DNA of 64,000 bases from Streptomyces sp. CNQ-509 (GTDB lineage Bacteria; Actinomycetota; Actinomycetes; Streptomycetales; Streptomycetaceae): contig NZ_CP011492.1 in assembly GCF_001011035.1 (NCBI RefSeq), forward strand, positions 5,935,001-5,999,000, in the 5' to 3' direction. Positions within the stretch are counted from its first letter, which is position 1, and every line of letters begins with the position of its first letter. Below the pieces are notes generated by a model that did no database searches, had not been told where the DNA came from, and saw only the letters and a list, made by a program, of their open reading frames with translations. Shown here piece by piece: positions 22,181 to 31,423 of the stretch. A program made the translations under genes and the position numbers.

Positions 22181-22253
22181 GCCCCCGTTGTGTAGCGGCC
22201 TAGCACGCTGCCCTCTCAAGGCAGTAGCGCCGGTTCGAATCCGGTCGGGGGTA
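22181..22253 (+). tRNA. tRNA-Glu (CTC anticodon), copy 1
   Basis: A 73-nt cloverleaf: acceptor GCCCCCG with CGGGGGT, anticodon loop CTCTCAA (CTC reads GAG), T-arm CCGGTTCGAATCCGG. The anticodon stem uses GCTGC/GCAGT, which differs from copy 2. Confidence 0.93.
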
Positions 22254-22257
22254 CAGG

Positions 22258-22280
22258 TCCTCTCCATCGCGAGGAGAGGA
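22258..22280 (+). other. Hairpin between the two tRNA-Glu genes
   Basis: TCCTCTCC/GGAGAGGA stem with a 7-nt loop in the 37-nt spacer. It is probably a processing structure in a common pre-tRNA transcript rather than a terminator, since no T-tract follows. Confidence 0.5.
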
Positions 22281-22290
22281 TCGTCCAAAG

Positions 22291-22363
22291 GCCCCCGTTG
22301 TGTAGCGGCCTAGCACGCCGCCCTCTCAAGGCGGTAGCGCCGGTTCGAATCCGGTCGGGGGTA
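22291..22363 (+). tRNA. tRNA-Glu (CTC anticodon), copy 2
   Basis: Same cloverleaf as copy 1, with one compensating pair change in the anticodon stem (GCCGC/GCGGT in place of GCTGC/GCAGT). The change keeps the helix intact, so both genes look functional. Confidence 0.93.
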
Positions 22364-22378
22364 CCAGCGCAGACTTCG

Positions 22379-22403
22379 AAGGGCCTCCCGCGGGGGGCCC
22401 TTT
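22379..22403. terminator. Terminator of the tRNA cluster, facing ndgR
   Basis: AAGGGCCTCCC pairs with GGGGGGCCCTT (one G-T pair) around a GC centre and ends in TTT. It serves the tRNA operon and probably the convergent ndgR. Confidence 0.65.
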
Positions 22404-22420
22404 CCCGTGCGCGGCGGGCC

Positions 22421-23137
22421 TCAGCCCGTCCTGCGCAGCGCGTCCGTGAGCCGCGCGGCGGCGTCCACGACCGCCTGGGCGTGCATCCGCCCCGGGTGCC
22501 GGGTCAGCCGCTCGATCGGTCCGGAGACCGAGACGGCGGCCACCACGCGGTTCGACGGGCCGCGCACGGGCGCCGAGACGGACGCCACCCCCGGCTCCCG
22601 CTCCCCGACGGACTGGGCCCACGCCCGGCGCCGTACGCCCGACAGCGCCGTGGCCGTGAACCGGGCGCCCTGCAGCCCCCGGTGCAGCCGCTCGGGCTCC
22701 TCCCAGGCGAGCAGCACCTGCGCCGCCGAGCCGGCCTTCATCGGCAGCGTGGAGCCCACCGGGACGGTGTCGCGCAGCCCCGAGAGCCGCTCGGCGGCCG
22801 CGACGCAGATGCGCATGTCGCCCTGGCGCCGGTAGAGCTGGGCGCTCTCGCCCGTGACGTCCCGCAGGTGCGTGAGCACCGGGCCGGCCGCGGCCAGCAG
22901 CCGGTCCTCACCGGCCGCCGCCGCCAGCTCGGCGAGCCGGGGGCCGAGGATGAACCTGCCCTGCATGTCCCGCGCCACCATCCGGTGGTGTTCCAGCGCC
23001 ACCGCGAGGCGGTGGGCCGTGGGGCGGGCGAGACCGGTCGCGGAGACCAGCCCGGCGAGGGTGGCCGGACCGGACTCCAGCGCGCTCAGTACCACAGCCG
23101 CCTTGTCGAGTACGCCGACGCCGCTAGAGTTGTCCAT
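22421..23137 (-). CDS. ndgR: IclR-family regulator of leuCD and amino-acid metabolism
   Basis: A 238-aa protein starting MDNSSGVGVLDKAAVVLSALE. The winged HTH is LAGLVSATGLARPTAHRLAVALEHH; the IclR effector domain follows (RRQGDMRICVAAAERLSGLR to the C-terminus). Sequence and position, divergent from leuCD, match NdgR/AreB of streptomycetes, which controls leucine biosynthesis and amino-acid-dependent growth. The ATG at 23137 is used; an in-frame start at 23158 would add seven residues unlike the family. A dyad 15 bp upstream suggests autoregulation together with leuC control. Confidence 0.92.
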   Translation of the reverse strand: MDNSSGVGVLDKAAVVLSALESGPATLAGLVSATGLARPTAHRLAVALEHHRMVARDMQGRFILGPRLAELAAAAGEDRLLAAAGPVLTHLRDVTGESAQLYRRQGDMRICVAAAERLSGLRDTVPVGSTLPMKAGSAAQVLLAWEEPERLHRGLQGARFTATALSGVRRRAWAQSVGEREPGVASVSAPVRGPSNRVVAAVSVSGPIERLTRHPGRMHAQAVVDAAARLTDALRRTG

Positions 23138-23151
23138 GCAACGATACTCAC

Positions 23152-23168
23152 GTCTCACACTGTGAAAC
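23152..23168. promoter_or_regulatory. Candidate NdgR operator in the ndgR-leuC divergent region
   Basis: The 17-bp dyad GTCTCACACTGTGAAAC has seven of eight arm pairs complementary around a central C. It lies 15 bp before ndgR and about 140 bp before leuC, between the divergent genes, where an autoregulatory IclR protein would bind. Confidence 0.5.
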
Positions 23169-23305
23169 GCAAGTTCAAATTTCCGGGGAACGCGTCACCC
23201 TGGGGGGACCGCGCCCCGTCCGGCGCGAGGGGAGCGGACGGTGCCTGCGGGCACCGGCACGGACATGCGCACACGCAGTTCGCAATCGACGACGATGGGA
23301 ATGCG

Positions 23306-24718
<1,413 letters not shown>

Positions 24719-24721
24719 TCC

Positions 24722-25333
24722 ATGGAAGCCTTCACCACCCACACCGGGCGCGCCGTGCCGCTGCGCCGCAGCAACGTCGACACCGACCAGATCATCCCGG
24801 CCCACTGGCTGAAGAAGGTCACCCGGGACGGCTTCGAGGACGGCCTCTTCGAGGCGTGGCGCAAGGACCCGGAGTTCGTGCTGAACGACGCGGCGTACCG
24901 GGGCGGTAGCGTGCTGCTGGCCGGCCCGGACTTCGGCACCGGATCGTCCCGCGAACACGCCGTGTGGGCGCTGCAGAACTACGGCTTCAAGGCCGTCGTC
25001 TCGTCCCGCTTCGCCGACATCTTCCGCGGCAACTCGCTCAAGAACGGCCTGCTGACCGTCGTGCTGCCGCAGCCGGACGTCGAGCGGCTGTGGGAGCTGG
25101 CCGAGGCCGACCCGCGGACCGAGGTGACGGTCGACCTCCAGGCCCTGGAGGTGCGCGCCGGCGGTACGGCGGGGGAGCCCGCGTTCGCCGCCTCGTTCGA
25201 GCTGGACGAGAACGCCCGCTGGCGGCTGCTGAACGGTCTCGACGACATCAGCATCACCCTTCGGTACGAAGCCGACATCGCCGCTTTCGAGGCGGCCCGG
25301 CCGGCGTTCAAGCCGCAGACCGTACAGGGCTGA
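24722..25333 (+). CDS. leuD: 3-isopropylmalate dehydratase, small subunit
   Basis: A 203-aa swivel-domain partner of LeuC. It contains NVDTDQIIPAHWLKKV, GPDFGTGSSREHAVWAL and FADIFRGNSLKNGLL, all typical. Its ATG follows the leuC stop by 3 bp. A strong 20-bp stem terminator ends the operon. Confidence 0.95.
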   Translation: MEAFTTHTGRAVPLRRSNVDTDQIIPAHWLKKVTRDGFEDGLFEAWRKDPEFVLNDAAYRGGSVLLAGPDFGTGSSREHAVWALQNYGFKAVVSSRFADIFRGNSLKNGLLTVVLPQPDVERLWELAEADPRTEVTVDLQALEVRAGGTAGEPAFAASFELDENARWRLLNGLDDISITLRYEADIAAFEAARPAFKPQTVQG

Positions 25334-25354
25334 CCGGCGGTTTCCGCCCCAGCC

Positions 25355-25398
25355 GAAGCCCCGCGCCCGCCACCGACCGGTGGCGGGCGCGGGGCTTC
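25355..25398 (+). terminator. Terminator of leuCD
   Basis: Perfect 20-bp stem (GAAGCCCCGCGCCCGCCACC and its complement) with a GACC loop, 22 bp after the leuD stop. No T-tract. Confidence 0.8.
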
Positions 25399-25459
25399 GC
25401 GCGCCGCCGCGTTGGCATGCCGACGAGCGACAACTCACCGCAGATGACACAATCGGCGC

Positions 25460-25672
25460 ATGGATCCCGACGGCCAACTCGCGCTCTACGAGGCCGTCGC
25501 CGCCGGGCTGAAGGAGGCCCACCGCCAGGTGCGCGAGGTGGCCGCGACGGACGCCGAACGGGCAGAGCTGACAAGGCGCCTGCTCGCCATCACGGGTGCC
25601 GCGAAGCACGATCTCGCCGGAGCCGCAAGGCGGCTGGAGCGGCTGCGGCGGGAGCTGGACGCGCGCTCGTAG
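25460..25672 (+). CDS. Small conserved helical protein
   Basis: A 70-aa protein, MDPDGQLALYEAVAAGLKEA and so on, predicted to be two or three amphipathic helices rich in Ala, Arg, Glu and Leu. The C-terminal half (GAARRLERLRRELDARS) looks like a coiled coil. I do not recognise a function. It lies between leuD and hupS, separated from leuD by the terminator, so it probably has its own promoter. Coding-type third-position GC and a sensible start support it as a real gene. Confidence 0.6.
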   Translation: MDPDGQLALYEAVAAGLKEAHRQVREVAATDAERAELTRRLLAITGAAKHDLAGAARRLERLRRELDARS

Positions 25673-25716
25673 CGGTAGTCCGTTGCGACACAAGGGTGAT
25701 GAGAGACGTTTTGCCT

Positions 25717-25745
25717 TTGATTTGCGGTATATATCTGCCTAACGT
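25717..25745 (+). promoter_or_regulatory. Probable hupS promoter
   Basis: TTGATT (25717-25722) and TAACGT (25740-25745), separated by 17 bp, lie in the most AT-rich stretch of the area, about 55-85 bp before the hupS start. The spacing and the -10 fit a HrdB-type promoter. TATATA inside the spacer is an alternative -10. Confidence 0.5.
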
Positions 25746-25799
25746 GCGAAAAAGCTTGAACATTTCGTTCCGGCAATCAATGCCTCAGAAGGGGAAGAC

Positions 25800-26462
25800 G
25801 TGAACAAGGCCCAGCTCGTTGAAGCTATTACCGACAAGATGGGTGGCCGCCAGCAGGCCGCCGACGCCGTGGACGCCGTCCTCGACGCGATCATTCGTGC
25901 GGTCGTCTCCGGCGAGCGCGTATCGGTCACGGGCTTCGGCTCTTTCGAGAAGGTGGAGCGTCCGGCGCGCTACGCCCGTAACCCGCAGACCGGCGAGCGC
26001 GTCCGGGTCAAGAAGACCTCCGTGCCCCGCTTCCGCGCGGGCCAGGGCTTCAAGGACCTCGTCTCGGGCACCAAGCGGCTGCCGAAGCACGACACGGCCG
26101 TGAAGAAGGCCCCGAAGGGCAGCCTGTCCGGCGGCACCAAGACCACCGCCAAGGCCGCCGCCAAGAAGGCCACCAAGAAGGCCACCGCCGCCGCCAAGAA
26201 GGCCACCGCGAAGAAGACGACGGCCAAGAAGACCGCGGCCAAGAAGGCGCCGGCGAAGAGGACCGCCACCGCCAAGAAGTCCTCGGCGAAGAAGACGACG
26301 GCCAAGAAGTCGTCGGCGAAGAAGGCCGCCGCCAAGAAGACGGCCGCCAAGAAGTCGGCCAAGAAGGCCCCGGCGAAGAAGGCGACCGCCAAGAAGGCGC
26401 CGGCCCGCAAGGCCGCCGGCCGGCGGACCACCGCGAAGAAGACCACTGCCAGGAAGCGATGA
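25800..26462 (+). CDS. hupS: HU-family DNA-binding protein with histone H1-like lysine-rich tail
   Basis: A nucleoid protein of 220 aa. Residues 1-92 are a complete HU domain (MNKAQLVEAITDKMGG, VSVTGFGSFEKVERPARYARNPQTGERV). The rest is about 125 residues of Lys/Ala-rich KKATAKK, KKTAAKK and KKSSAKK repeats. This matches streptomycete HupS, the sporulation-associated HU, rather than short HupA. It starts at GTG 25800 after AAGGGGAA. The repeats at DNA level make this region prone to slippage. It binds and compacts DNA without strong sequence preference. Confidence 0.95.
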   Translation: MNKAQLVEAITDKMGGRQQAADAVDAVLDAIIRAVVSGERVSVTGFGSFEKVERPARYARNPQTGERVRVKKTSVPRFRAGQGFKDLVSGTKRLPKHDTAVKKAPKGSLSGGTKTTAKAAAKKATKKATAAAKKATAKKTTAKKTAAKKAPAKRTATAKKSSAKKTTAKKSSAKKAAAKKTAAKKSAKKAPAKKATAKKAPARKAAGRRTTAKKTTARKR

Positions 26463-26488
26463 CGGACCCGGCGCAGGGTCCGCAAGCG

Positions 26489-26517
26489 GGGCCGGCTCCC
26501 CTCGGGGAGACCGGCCC
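26489..26517 (+). terminator. Terminator after hupS
   Basis: GGGCCGG-CTCCCC pairs with GGGGAG-A-CCGGCCC (one bulged A) around a TC loop. A smaller GGACCC/GGGTCC hairpin at 26464-26481 precedes it. Confidence 0.6.
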
Positions 26518-26582
26518 GCGGCATGTCCGGGCCCGGCCGCAGGCCGCCGTAAGGGACCGGGCGGCGCCCCGGGGCCGCGGCC

Positions 26583-26786
26583 TCAGAAGGTCTGCAGCGT
26601 CACCAGGACGATCCTGCGCTCCTCGCCCGCGCCCTCGGTCTCGATCCGCACCCGCTGCCCCGGCCTGAGCAGCCGCAGCCCGCCCGCCGCGAACGCGGCG
26701 CCGTCGAAGGGCAGCGGCGTGCCGTCGTCGAGGAGCACGCTGCCGCTGCCGGTCTGCGGGTCGTACGTGAACGCTGTGGCCTGCAT
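26583..26786 (-). CDS. Small cold-shock-like (OB-fold) protein
   Basis: A 67-aa protein, MQATAFTYDPQTGSGSVLLDDG to LVTLQTF. The pattern GSGSVLLDDGTPLPFDGAAF followed by LRPGQRVRIET resembles a divergent cold-shock/OB-fold domain, but the RNP-1 aromatic residues are missing, so nucleic-acid binding is not assured. It lies 24 bp downstream of fbiD on the same strand and is probably co-transcribed. I recall the pairing as common in streptomycetes; its function is unknown. Confidence 0.65.
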   Translation of the reverse strand: MQATAFTYDPQTGSGSVLLDDGTPLPFDGAAFAAGGLRLLRPGQRVRIETEGAGEERRIVLVTLQTF

Positions 26787-26810
26787 GCGCCGCAGGTTAC
26801 CGGCCGGCGC

Positions 26811-27620
26811 TCAGCCGCACACGCCGTCGGACGCAGCCCGCGTACCCGGGGCGTGCCCGGGGCACCCGGCAGGGGCCCCGTCCCGGCCCCGGACCCCGTC
26901 CCCCTCGCGGGCCCCCTCCCCGTCGCGGACCTCGCGGCCGCACGCCGCCAGGCGGTCCAGCGCCGCCGCCGTGTGCCGCCCCACCCCCAGCGCCATTGCG
27001 GCCCGCAGGTCGGCGCCCGTATCGACGTCCTGCCGCACGGAGTCCACCCCGCGCAGCCCGATCTCCCGCGCCCCCGACGCCAGGTGCCGCGCCCGCGACG
27101 CGACCCCGAAGCCCGGCGCCAGCGCCGCTCCCGCGTCCGCCGCCAGCAGCGTCGTGCCCACCCCCGGGGCGTCGGCCAGGAACGCCCGGCCGCCGCCCGC
27201 CGCCGCGAGCACCCTGGCCAGCTCCGCGGGGCGCAGCGCCGGCAGATCCGCGTTGAGCGCCGCGACGGCCGCGCCGGGCGCCGCCGCCCGTACCCGCTGC
27301 TCCCCGTGCGCGAGCGCGGCGTTCAGCCCCGCCCGCGGTGCGTCAGGTACGACCCGCGCCCCCGCCGCCGTCAGTTGCCCCGCCGCCTCGGCGTCGTCGG
27401 TGACGACCGTGACGGAGGCCACCGCCGGGCAGCCGAGCGCCGCGCCGACCGTGTCGAGCGCGAACGCCAGCGCCAGCCGGCCCCGTCCCGGCTCGCCCGC
27501 CGCCGGGCCCAGCCGGGACTTTGCCAGCGCGAGCGGCTTCAGCGGTACGACGACATGCCACAGCGGCCGGTCCGGTCGGCCGGGGAGTTCCGTCTGCGCT
27601 GGTGCCGTGCGTTTCGTCAT
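26811..27620 (-). CDS. fbiD: Phosphoenolpyruvate / 2-phospholactate guanylyltransferase (coenzyme F420 synthesis)
   Basis: Activates PEP (or 2-phospho-L-lactate) with GTP for the F420 side chain. The 269-aa protein has a GT-A-like nucleotidyltransferase fold. Visible parts are WHVVVPLKPLALAKSRLGP (N-terminal substrate motif), VTVVTDDAEA, GLNAALAHGEQRV and AALNADLPALRPAELARVL (metal-binding D-x-P). FLADAPGVGTTLLAA and the R/H-rich GVDSVRQDVDTGADLRAAM close the domain. The last 50 residues are a low-complexity tail. The other fbi genes are not in the window. Confidence 0.9.
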   Translation of the reverse strand: MTKRTAPAQTELPGRPDRPLWHVVVPLKPLALAKSRLGPAAGEPGRGRLALAFALDTVGAALGCPAVASVTVVTDDAEAAGQLTAAGARVVPDAPRAGLNAALAHGEQRVRAAAPGAAVAALNADLPALRPAELARVLAAAGGGRAFLADAPGVGTTLLAADAGAALAPGFGVASRARHLASGAREIGLRGVDSVRQDVDTGADLRAAMALGVGRHTAAALDRLAACGREVRDGEGAREGDGVRGRDGAPAGCPGHAPGTRAASDGVCG

Positions 27621-27776
27621 CGTCGTTACGCCCCATTGTCACCTGACCGTGCCGCGCGCGGCGGGGCGGCCCGGTCACATGGGCGTACGGTGTTCTCGAC
27701 AGACGTGAGACCCGGGGCCAGACTGTTTCGGCCACGAAACGCGCACCGAAGAAAATCCGGGAAGGTGAAAAGGACC

Positions 27777-28523
27777 GTGTCACGGCGGAGGATCGGCTTC
27801 TGGTACCGGCTGGTCGCGGCCATCTGCAAGCCCCCGCTGCGGCTGCTCGTCAAGCGGGACTGGCGTGGCGCGGAGCACATACCGGCCGACGGCGGATTCA
27901 TCACCGCCGTCAACCACAACTCGTATCTGGACCCGTTCTTCTATGCCCACTTCCAGTACAACACCGGCCGCGTGCCGCGGTTCCTGGCGAAGGACGGACT
28001 GTTCAAGAAGGGCGTCGTCGGCACCGTGATGCGCGGCACCGGGCAGATTCCCGTCTACCGCGAGTCGACCGACGCCTCCAAAGCATTCCGGGCCGCGGTC
28101 AAAGCCGTCGAGGACGGCGAGTGCGTCGCGTTCTACCCCGAGGGGACGCTCACCCGCGACCCCGGCCTGTGGCCGATGAAGGGCAAGACCGGCGCCGCCC
28201 GGGTCGCGCTCGTCACCAGGGCGCCCGTCATCCCCGTCGCCCACTGGGGCGCCAACGAGCTGCTGCCCCCGTACGGAAAGCCCCGGCCCTTCCCGCGCAA
28301 GACCTTCCACCTGCTCGCCGGGGAGCCGGTGGACCTGTCGGAGTTCTACGGCAAGGAGCCCACCCCGCAGGTGCTCGCGGAGGTCACCGAGGTCATCATG
28401 GACGCCGTCACCCGCCTGCTGGAGGAGCTGCGCGGCGAGCAGGCGCCCGCGGAGCGCTTCGATCCGAAGACCGTACGCGCCGAACAGCGCCGCCGCTCCG
28501 CGGACCGTAAGGAGAACTCGTGA
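27777..28523 (+). CDS. plsC: 1-acylglycerol-3-phosphate acyltransferase (PlsC family)
   Basis: Acylates lysophosphatidic acid in phospholipid synthesis at the membrane. The 248-aa product shows the acyltransferase motifs NHNSYLDPFF (motif I, HX4D-type as H-N-S-Y-L-D), RGTGQIPVYRES (motif II), FYPEGTLTRD (motif III) and APVIPVAHWG (motif IV). GTG 27777 (VSRRRIGFWYR) is the likely start; GTG 27765 is an in-frame alternative. It overlaps gpsA by 4 bp (GTGA). The pairing is logical, since gpsA supplies the glycerol-3-phosphate backbone. Confidence 0.92.
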   Translation: MSRRRIGFWYRLVAAICKPPLRLLVKRDWRGAEHIPADGGFITAVNHNSYLDPFFYAHFQYNTGRVPRFLAKDGLFKKGVVGTVMRGTGQIPVYRESTDASKAFRAAVKAVEDGECVAFYPEGTLTRDPGLWPMKGKTGAARVALVTRAPVIPVAHWGANELLPPYGKPRPFPRKTFHLLAGEPVDLSEFYGKEPTPQVLAEVTEVIMDAVTRLLEELRGEQAPAERFDPKTVRAEQRRRSADRKENS

Positions 28524-29560
28524 CGCGCTGCGCCGTCTTCGGCACCGGATCGTGGGGCACGGCCTTCTCGATGGTGCTGGCCGACGCCGGCTGCCGGGTG
28601 ACGATGTGGGGCCGCAGAGCCGCGCTCGTCGACGCCCTCAACGCCACCCGCGAGAACCCCGACTACCTCCCGGGCGTGCGTCTCCCCGACGCGGTCACCG
28701 CGACCGCCGACCCCGCCGAGGCCGCCCGGGACGCCGAGTTCACGGTGCTCGCCGTGCCGTCGCAGACCCTCCGGGGCAACCTGGAGCACTGGGCGCCGCT
28801 GCTCGACCCGGGCACCGTGCTCGTGAGCCTGATGAAGGGCGTCGAGCTGGGCACCGCCAAGCGCATGAGCGAGGTCATCGAGGAGGTCGTCGCCAAGCAG
28901 GGCGCCGGCGCGGGCCCCGCGGGCGGTCCCGGCGGCGTACGCGGCCGGGTCGCCGTGCTCACCGGGCCCAACCTCGCCCGCGAGATCGCCGCCCGGCAGC
29001 CCGCAGCCGCCGTCGTCGCCTGCGCCGACGAAGAGGTGGCCCGCCGGCTGCAGACCGCCTGCCACACCCCGTACTTCCGCCCGTACACCAACACCGACGT
29101 CGTCGGCTGCGAACTCGGCGGCGCCGTCAAGAACGTCATCGGGCTGGCCGTCGGCATCGCCGACGGCATGGGCCTCGGGGACAACGCCAAGGCGTCGCTC
29201 ATGACCCGCGGCCTCGCCGAGACCGCCCGCCTGGGCACCGTGCTCGGCGCCGACCCGCGCACCTTCGCAGGCCTGGCCGGCATGGGCGACCTGGTCGCCA
29301 CCTGTTCCTCGCCGCTCTCCCGCAACCACACCTTCGGCACCAACCTCGGCCGCGGCATGACGCTCGCCGAGACCATCGCCGCCACCAGGCAGACCGCCGA
29401 GGGCGTCAAGTCCTGTGAGTCGGTGCTCGATCTGGCCCGCAGACACGCCGTCGACATGCCCATCACGGAGACCGTGGTGAGCATCGTGCACGACGGGAAG
29501 CCGCCGCTCGTGGCGCTGAAGGAGCTGATGTCGCGCAGCGCCAAGGCGGAGGGACACTGA
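28520..29560 (+). CDS. gpsA: Glycerol-3-phosphate dehydrogenase [NAD(P)+]
   Basis: Reduces dihydroxyacetone phosphate to sn-glycerol-3-phosphate for phospholipids. The 346-aa protein opens with the Rossmann motif CAVFGTGSWGTAFSMVLADAG. It has VLTGPNLAREIA, the catalytic-lysine region GAVKNVIGLAVGIADGMGLGDNAKA, and LAGMGDLVATCSSPLSRNHTFG. An insert of about 15 Gly/Ala/Pro-rich residues after VVAKQGAGAG is family-typical for streptomycetes. The start GTG overlaps the plsC stop; ddl follows 32 bp later, so one operon is likely. Confidence 0.95.
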   Translation: MTRCAVFGTGSWGTAFSMVLADAGCRVTMWGRRAALVDALNATRENPDYLPGVRLPDAVTATADPAEAARDAEFTVLAVPSQTLRGNLEHWAPLLDPGTVLVSLMKGVELGTAKRMSEVIEEVVAKQGAGAGPAGGPGGVRGRVAVLTGPNLAREIAARQPAAAVVACADEEVARRLQTACHTPYFRPYTNTDVVGCELGGAVKNVIGLAVGIADGMGLGDNAKASLMTRGLAETARLGTVLGADPRTFAGLAGMGDLVATCSSPLSRNHTFGTNLGRGMTLAETIAATRQTAEGVKSCESVLDLARRHAVDMPITETVVSIVHDGKPPLVALKELMSRSAKAEGH

Positions 29561-29592
29561 CGTCGCCCGGCGCAGCGGGTAGTCTGCGAGCG

Positions 29593-30762
29593 ATGAGCAG
29601 CGAGCACTCCTACGAAAGCCAGGGCCGCAAGCCGCGCGTCGCCGTCGTTTTCGGCGGACGCAGCTCCGAGCACGGCATCTCCGTCGTCACCGCGGGCGCC
29701 GTCATGGCCGCCATCGACCGGGACAAGTACGAGGTGCTGCCCATCGGCATCACCGCGGACGGCCGCTGGGCCCTCACCGCGGACGACCCCGCGCGGATGG
29801 CCATCGCCGACCGCCAGGTGCCGCGCGTGGAGGAACTGGTCGACGACGAGGCCGAGGACGGCGCCGTCGTGCTCTCCGCGGACCCCGGCAGCCGCGAGGT
29901 CGTCTACGCCGAGCCGGGGCAGGTGCCCAAGGCGCTCGGCGAGGTCGACGTCGTCTTCCCGATGCTGCACGGCCCGTACGGCGAGGACGGCACGCTGCAG
30001 GGCATGCTCGACCTCTCCGGTGTGCCGTACGTGGGCTCCGGGGTGCTGGCCTCCGCGGTCGGCATGGACAAGGAGTACATGAAGCGGGTCTTCGTCTCGT
30101 ACGGGCTGCCGGTCGGCCCGTACGTCGTGATCCGGCCGCGCGAGTGGGACCAGGGCGCCCCCGGGCAGGAGGGCGCGGCGGCCCGCAAGAAGATCGTGGA
30201 CTTCGCCGCCGACCACGGGTGGCCGGTGTTCGTGAAGCCGGCGCGGGCGGGTTCGTCCATCGGCATCACGAAGGTCGGCGAACTCGGCGCGCTGGAGGAC
30301 GCGCTCGCCGAGGCGCGCCGGCACGACCCGAAGATCATCGTGGAGGCGGCGGTCGAGGGGCGCGAGATCGAGTGCGGCGTGCTGGAGTTCGAGGACGGGC
30401 CGCGGGCCAGCGTGCCCGCCGAGATCCCGCCGACCACCAGCCACGACTTCTACGACTTCGAGGCCAAGTACATCGACTCCGCCGCCGGGATCGTGCCGGC
30501 GCCGCTGACCGCGGAGGAGACCGCGGAGGTGCAGCGGCTGGCGGTCGCCGCGTTCGAGGCGTGCTCCTGCGAGGGGCTGGTGCGGGCGGACTTCTTCCGC
30601 ACCGCCGACGGCGGCTTCGTGATCAACGAGATCAACACGATGCCCGGCTTCACCCCCATCTCGATGTACCCGCGGATGTGGCAGGAGTCCGGCGTGAGTT
30701 ACCCGGAGCTGGTCGACCGGCTCATCCAGGCGGCGCTGCGCCGCTCGACGGGGCTGCGCTAG
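29593..30762 (+). CDS. ddl: D-alanine--D-alanine ligase
   Basis: An ATP-grasp enzyme joining two D-Ala for peptidoglycan. The 389-aa protein has the N-terminal VAVVFGGRSSEHGISVVTA, HGPYGEDGTLQG, the ATP-grasp VFVKPARAGSSIGITKV, and the Mg/phosphate region FFRTADGGFVINEINTMPGFTPISMYPRMWQ. A Phe/Tyr-type specificity region (DFYDFEAKYID) fits D-Ala-D-Ala rather than D-Ala-D-Lac ligases. Its ATG is 32 bp after gpsA. Confidence 0.94.
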   Translation: MSSEHSYESQGRKPRVAVVFGGRSSEHGISVVTAGAVMAAIDRDKYEVLPIGITADGRWALTADDPARMAIADRQVPRVEELVDDEAEDGAVVLSADPGSREVVYAEPGQVPKALGEVDVVFPMLHGPYGEDGTLQGMLDLSGVPYVGSGVLASAVGMDKEYMKRVFVSYGLPVGPYVVIRPREWDQGAPGQEGAAARKKIVDFAADHGWPVFVKPARAGSSIGITKVGELGALEDALAEARRHDPKIIVEAAVEGREIECGVLEFEDGPRASVPAEIPPTTSHDFYDFEAKYIDSAAGIVPAPLTAEETAEVQRLAVAAFEACSCEGLVRADFFRTADGGFVINEINTMPGFTPISMYPRMWQESGVSYPELVDRLIQAALRRSTGLR

Positions 30763-30812
30763 CAGCCCCCTGCGGCCCGCGGCCCGTGACCGGTCCCGGG
30801 CCCGCGGGGGCG

Positions 30813-31400
30813 TCAGAGCGTGCCGGGCACGGTCTTGTCGACCGCCTCCGCCAGGTCCGTCAGCGCGTTCACCTCGGGCGCGTACGCGCCGGGCACGGTG
30901 ACCTCCACGAAGGCCCTGCGCTGCGTGGTGGTGAAGCGGGCCCCGTCGTCCAGCTCCTCGTACAGCCAGTCGACGCCGTTCACGCTCACCGCGTCGGCGG
31001 TGGGGTTGTAGTGTTCACTCCCGGGCGTGAGCACCTCCGGCCTGGGCACGCCGCAGCGCAGCTCGACGGCCGGGTCACCCCACCCGGCGGTGAGCGCCGA
31101 GACCGGATCGGTCTCGCGGCGACTCTGGCCGTCGACGGTGCCGGGCAGCCGGTCGGCGAGCGCGCGGCAGTGGTCCACGGCCTTCCCCTGCGGGGTCGGC
31201 ACGGCCACCTGCGGCGTGCCGCCGCCGCCACCGGAACAGGCGAGCGGGGCGGCGAGCAGCAGCAGTGCGGCGGGCAGGCGGAGAGCGGAGCGGTATGGCC
31301 GGGTGGGGCGGAAGTGCAGGGCGGGGCGTTCGCTCCGTGCGCCGCGGTGCGTGGCGCCGGGGCGCCGGGGCGTGCGGGGCGGCCGGGACGGTGTGCTCAT
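30813..31400 (-). CDS. DUF3515 family membrane-anchored protein
   Basis: A 195-aa protein with a basic Pro-rich N-terminus and a hydrophobic segment LRLPAALLLLAAPLAC (about 41-56), then a Gly linker and a secreted domain. The domain begins KAVDHCRALADRLPGTVDGQSRRE and includes VELRCGVPRPEVLTPGSEHYNPTADAVSVNGVDWL, the DUF3515 signature. The cysteine after the hydrophobic segment suggests a lipoprotein, but Pro at -3 is not a good lipobox. Function is unknown. It is convergent with ddl and followed upstream by the Lrp-type gene on the same strand. Confidence 0.82.
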   Translation of the reverse strand: MSTPSRPPRTPRRPGATHRGARSERPALHFRPTRPYRSALRLPAALLLLAAPLACSGGGGGTPQVAVPTPQGKAVDHCRALADRLPGTVDGQSRRETDPVSALTAGWGDPAVELRCGVPRPEVLTPGSEHYNPTADAVSVNGVDWLYEELDDGARFTTTQRRAFVEVTVPGAYAPEVNALTDLAEAVDKTVPGTL

Positions 31401-31423
31401 CACCGGCCGAGCATACGGGGGGC

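Noticed and set aside
22085..22363. tRNA cluster considered as an integration (att) site
   Set aside because: No integrase gene or duplicated tRNA 3' end nearby apart from the second functional tRNA-Glu; the neighbouring genes are core.
25800..26462. Repeated AAGAAG/GCCAAG units in hupS considered as a DNA repeat or CRISPR-like array
   Set aside because: The units are codons for the Lys/Ala-rich HU tail; no spacers or repeat-spacer periodicity.
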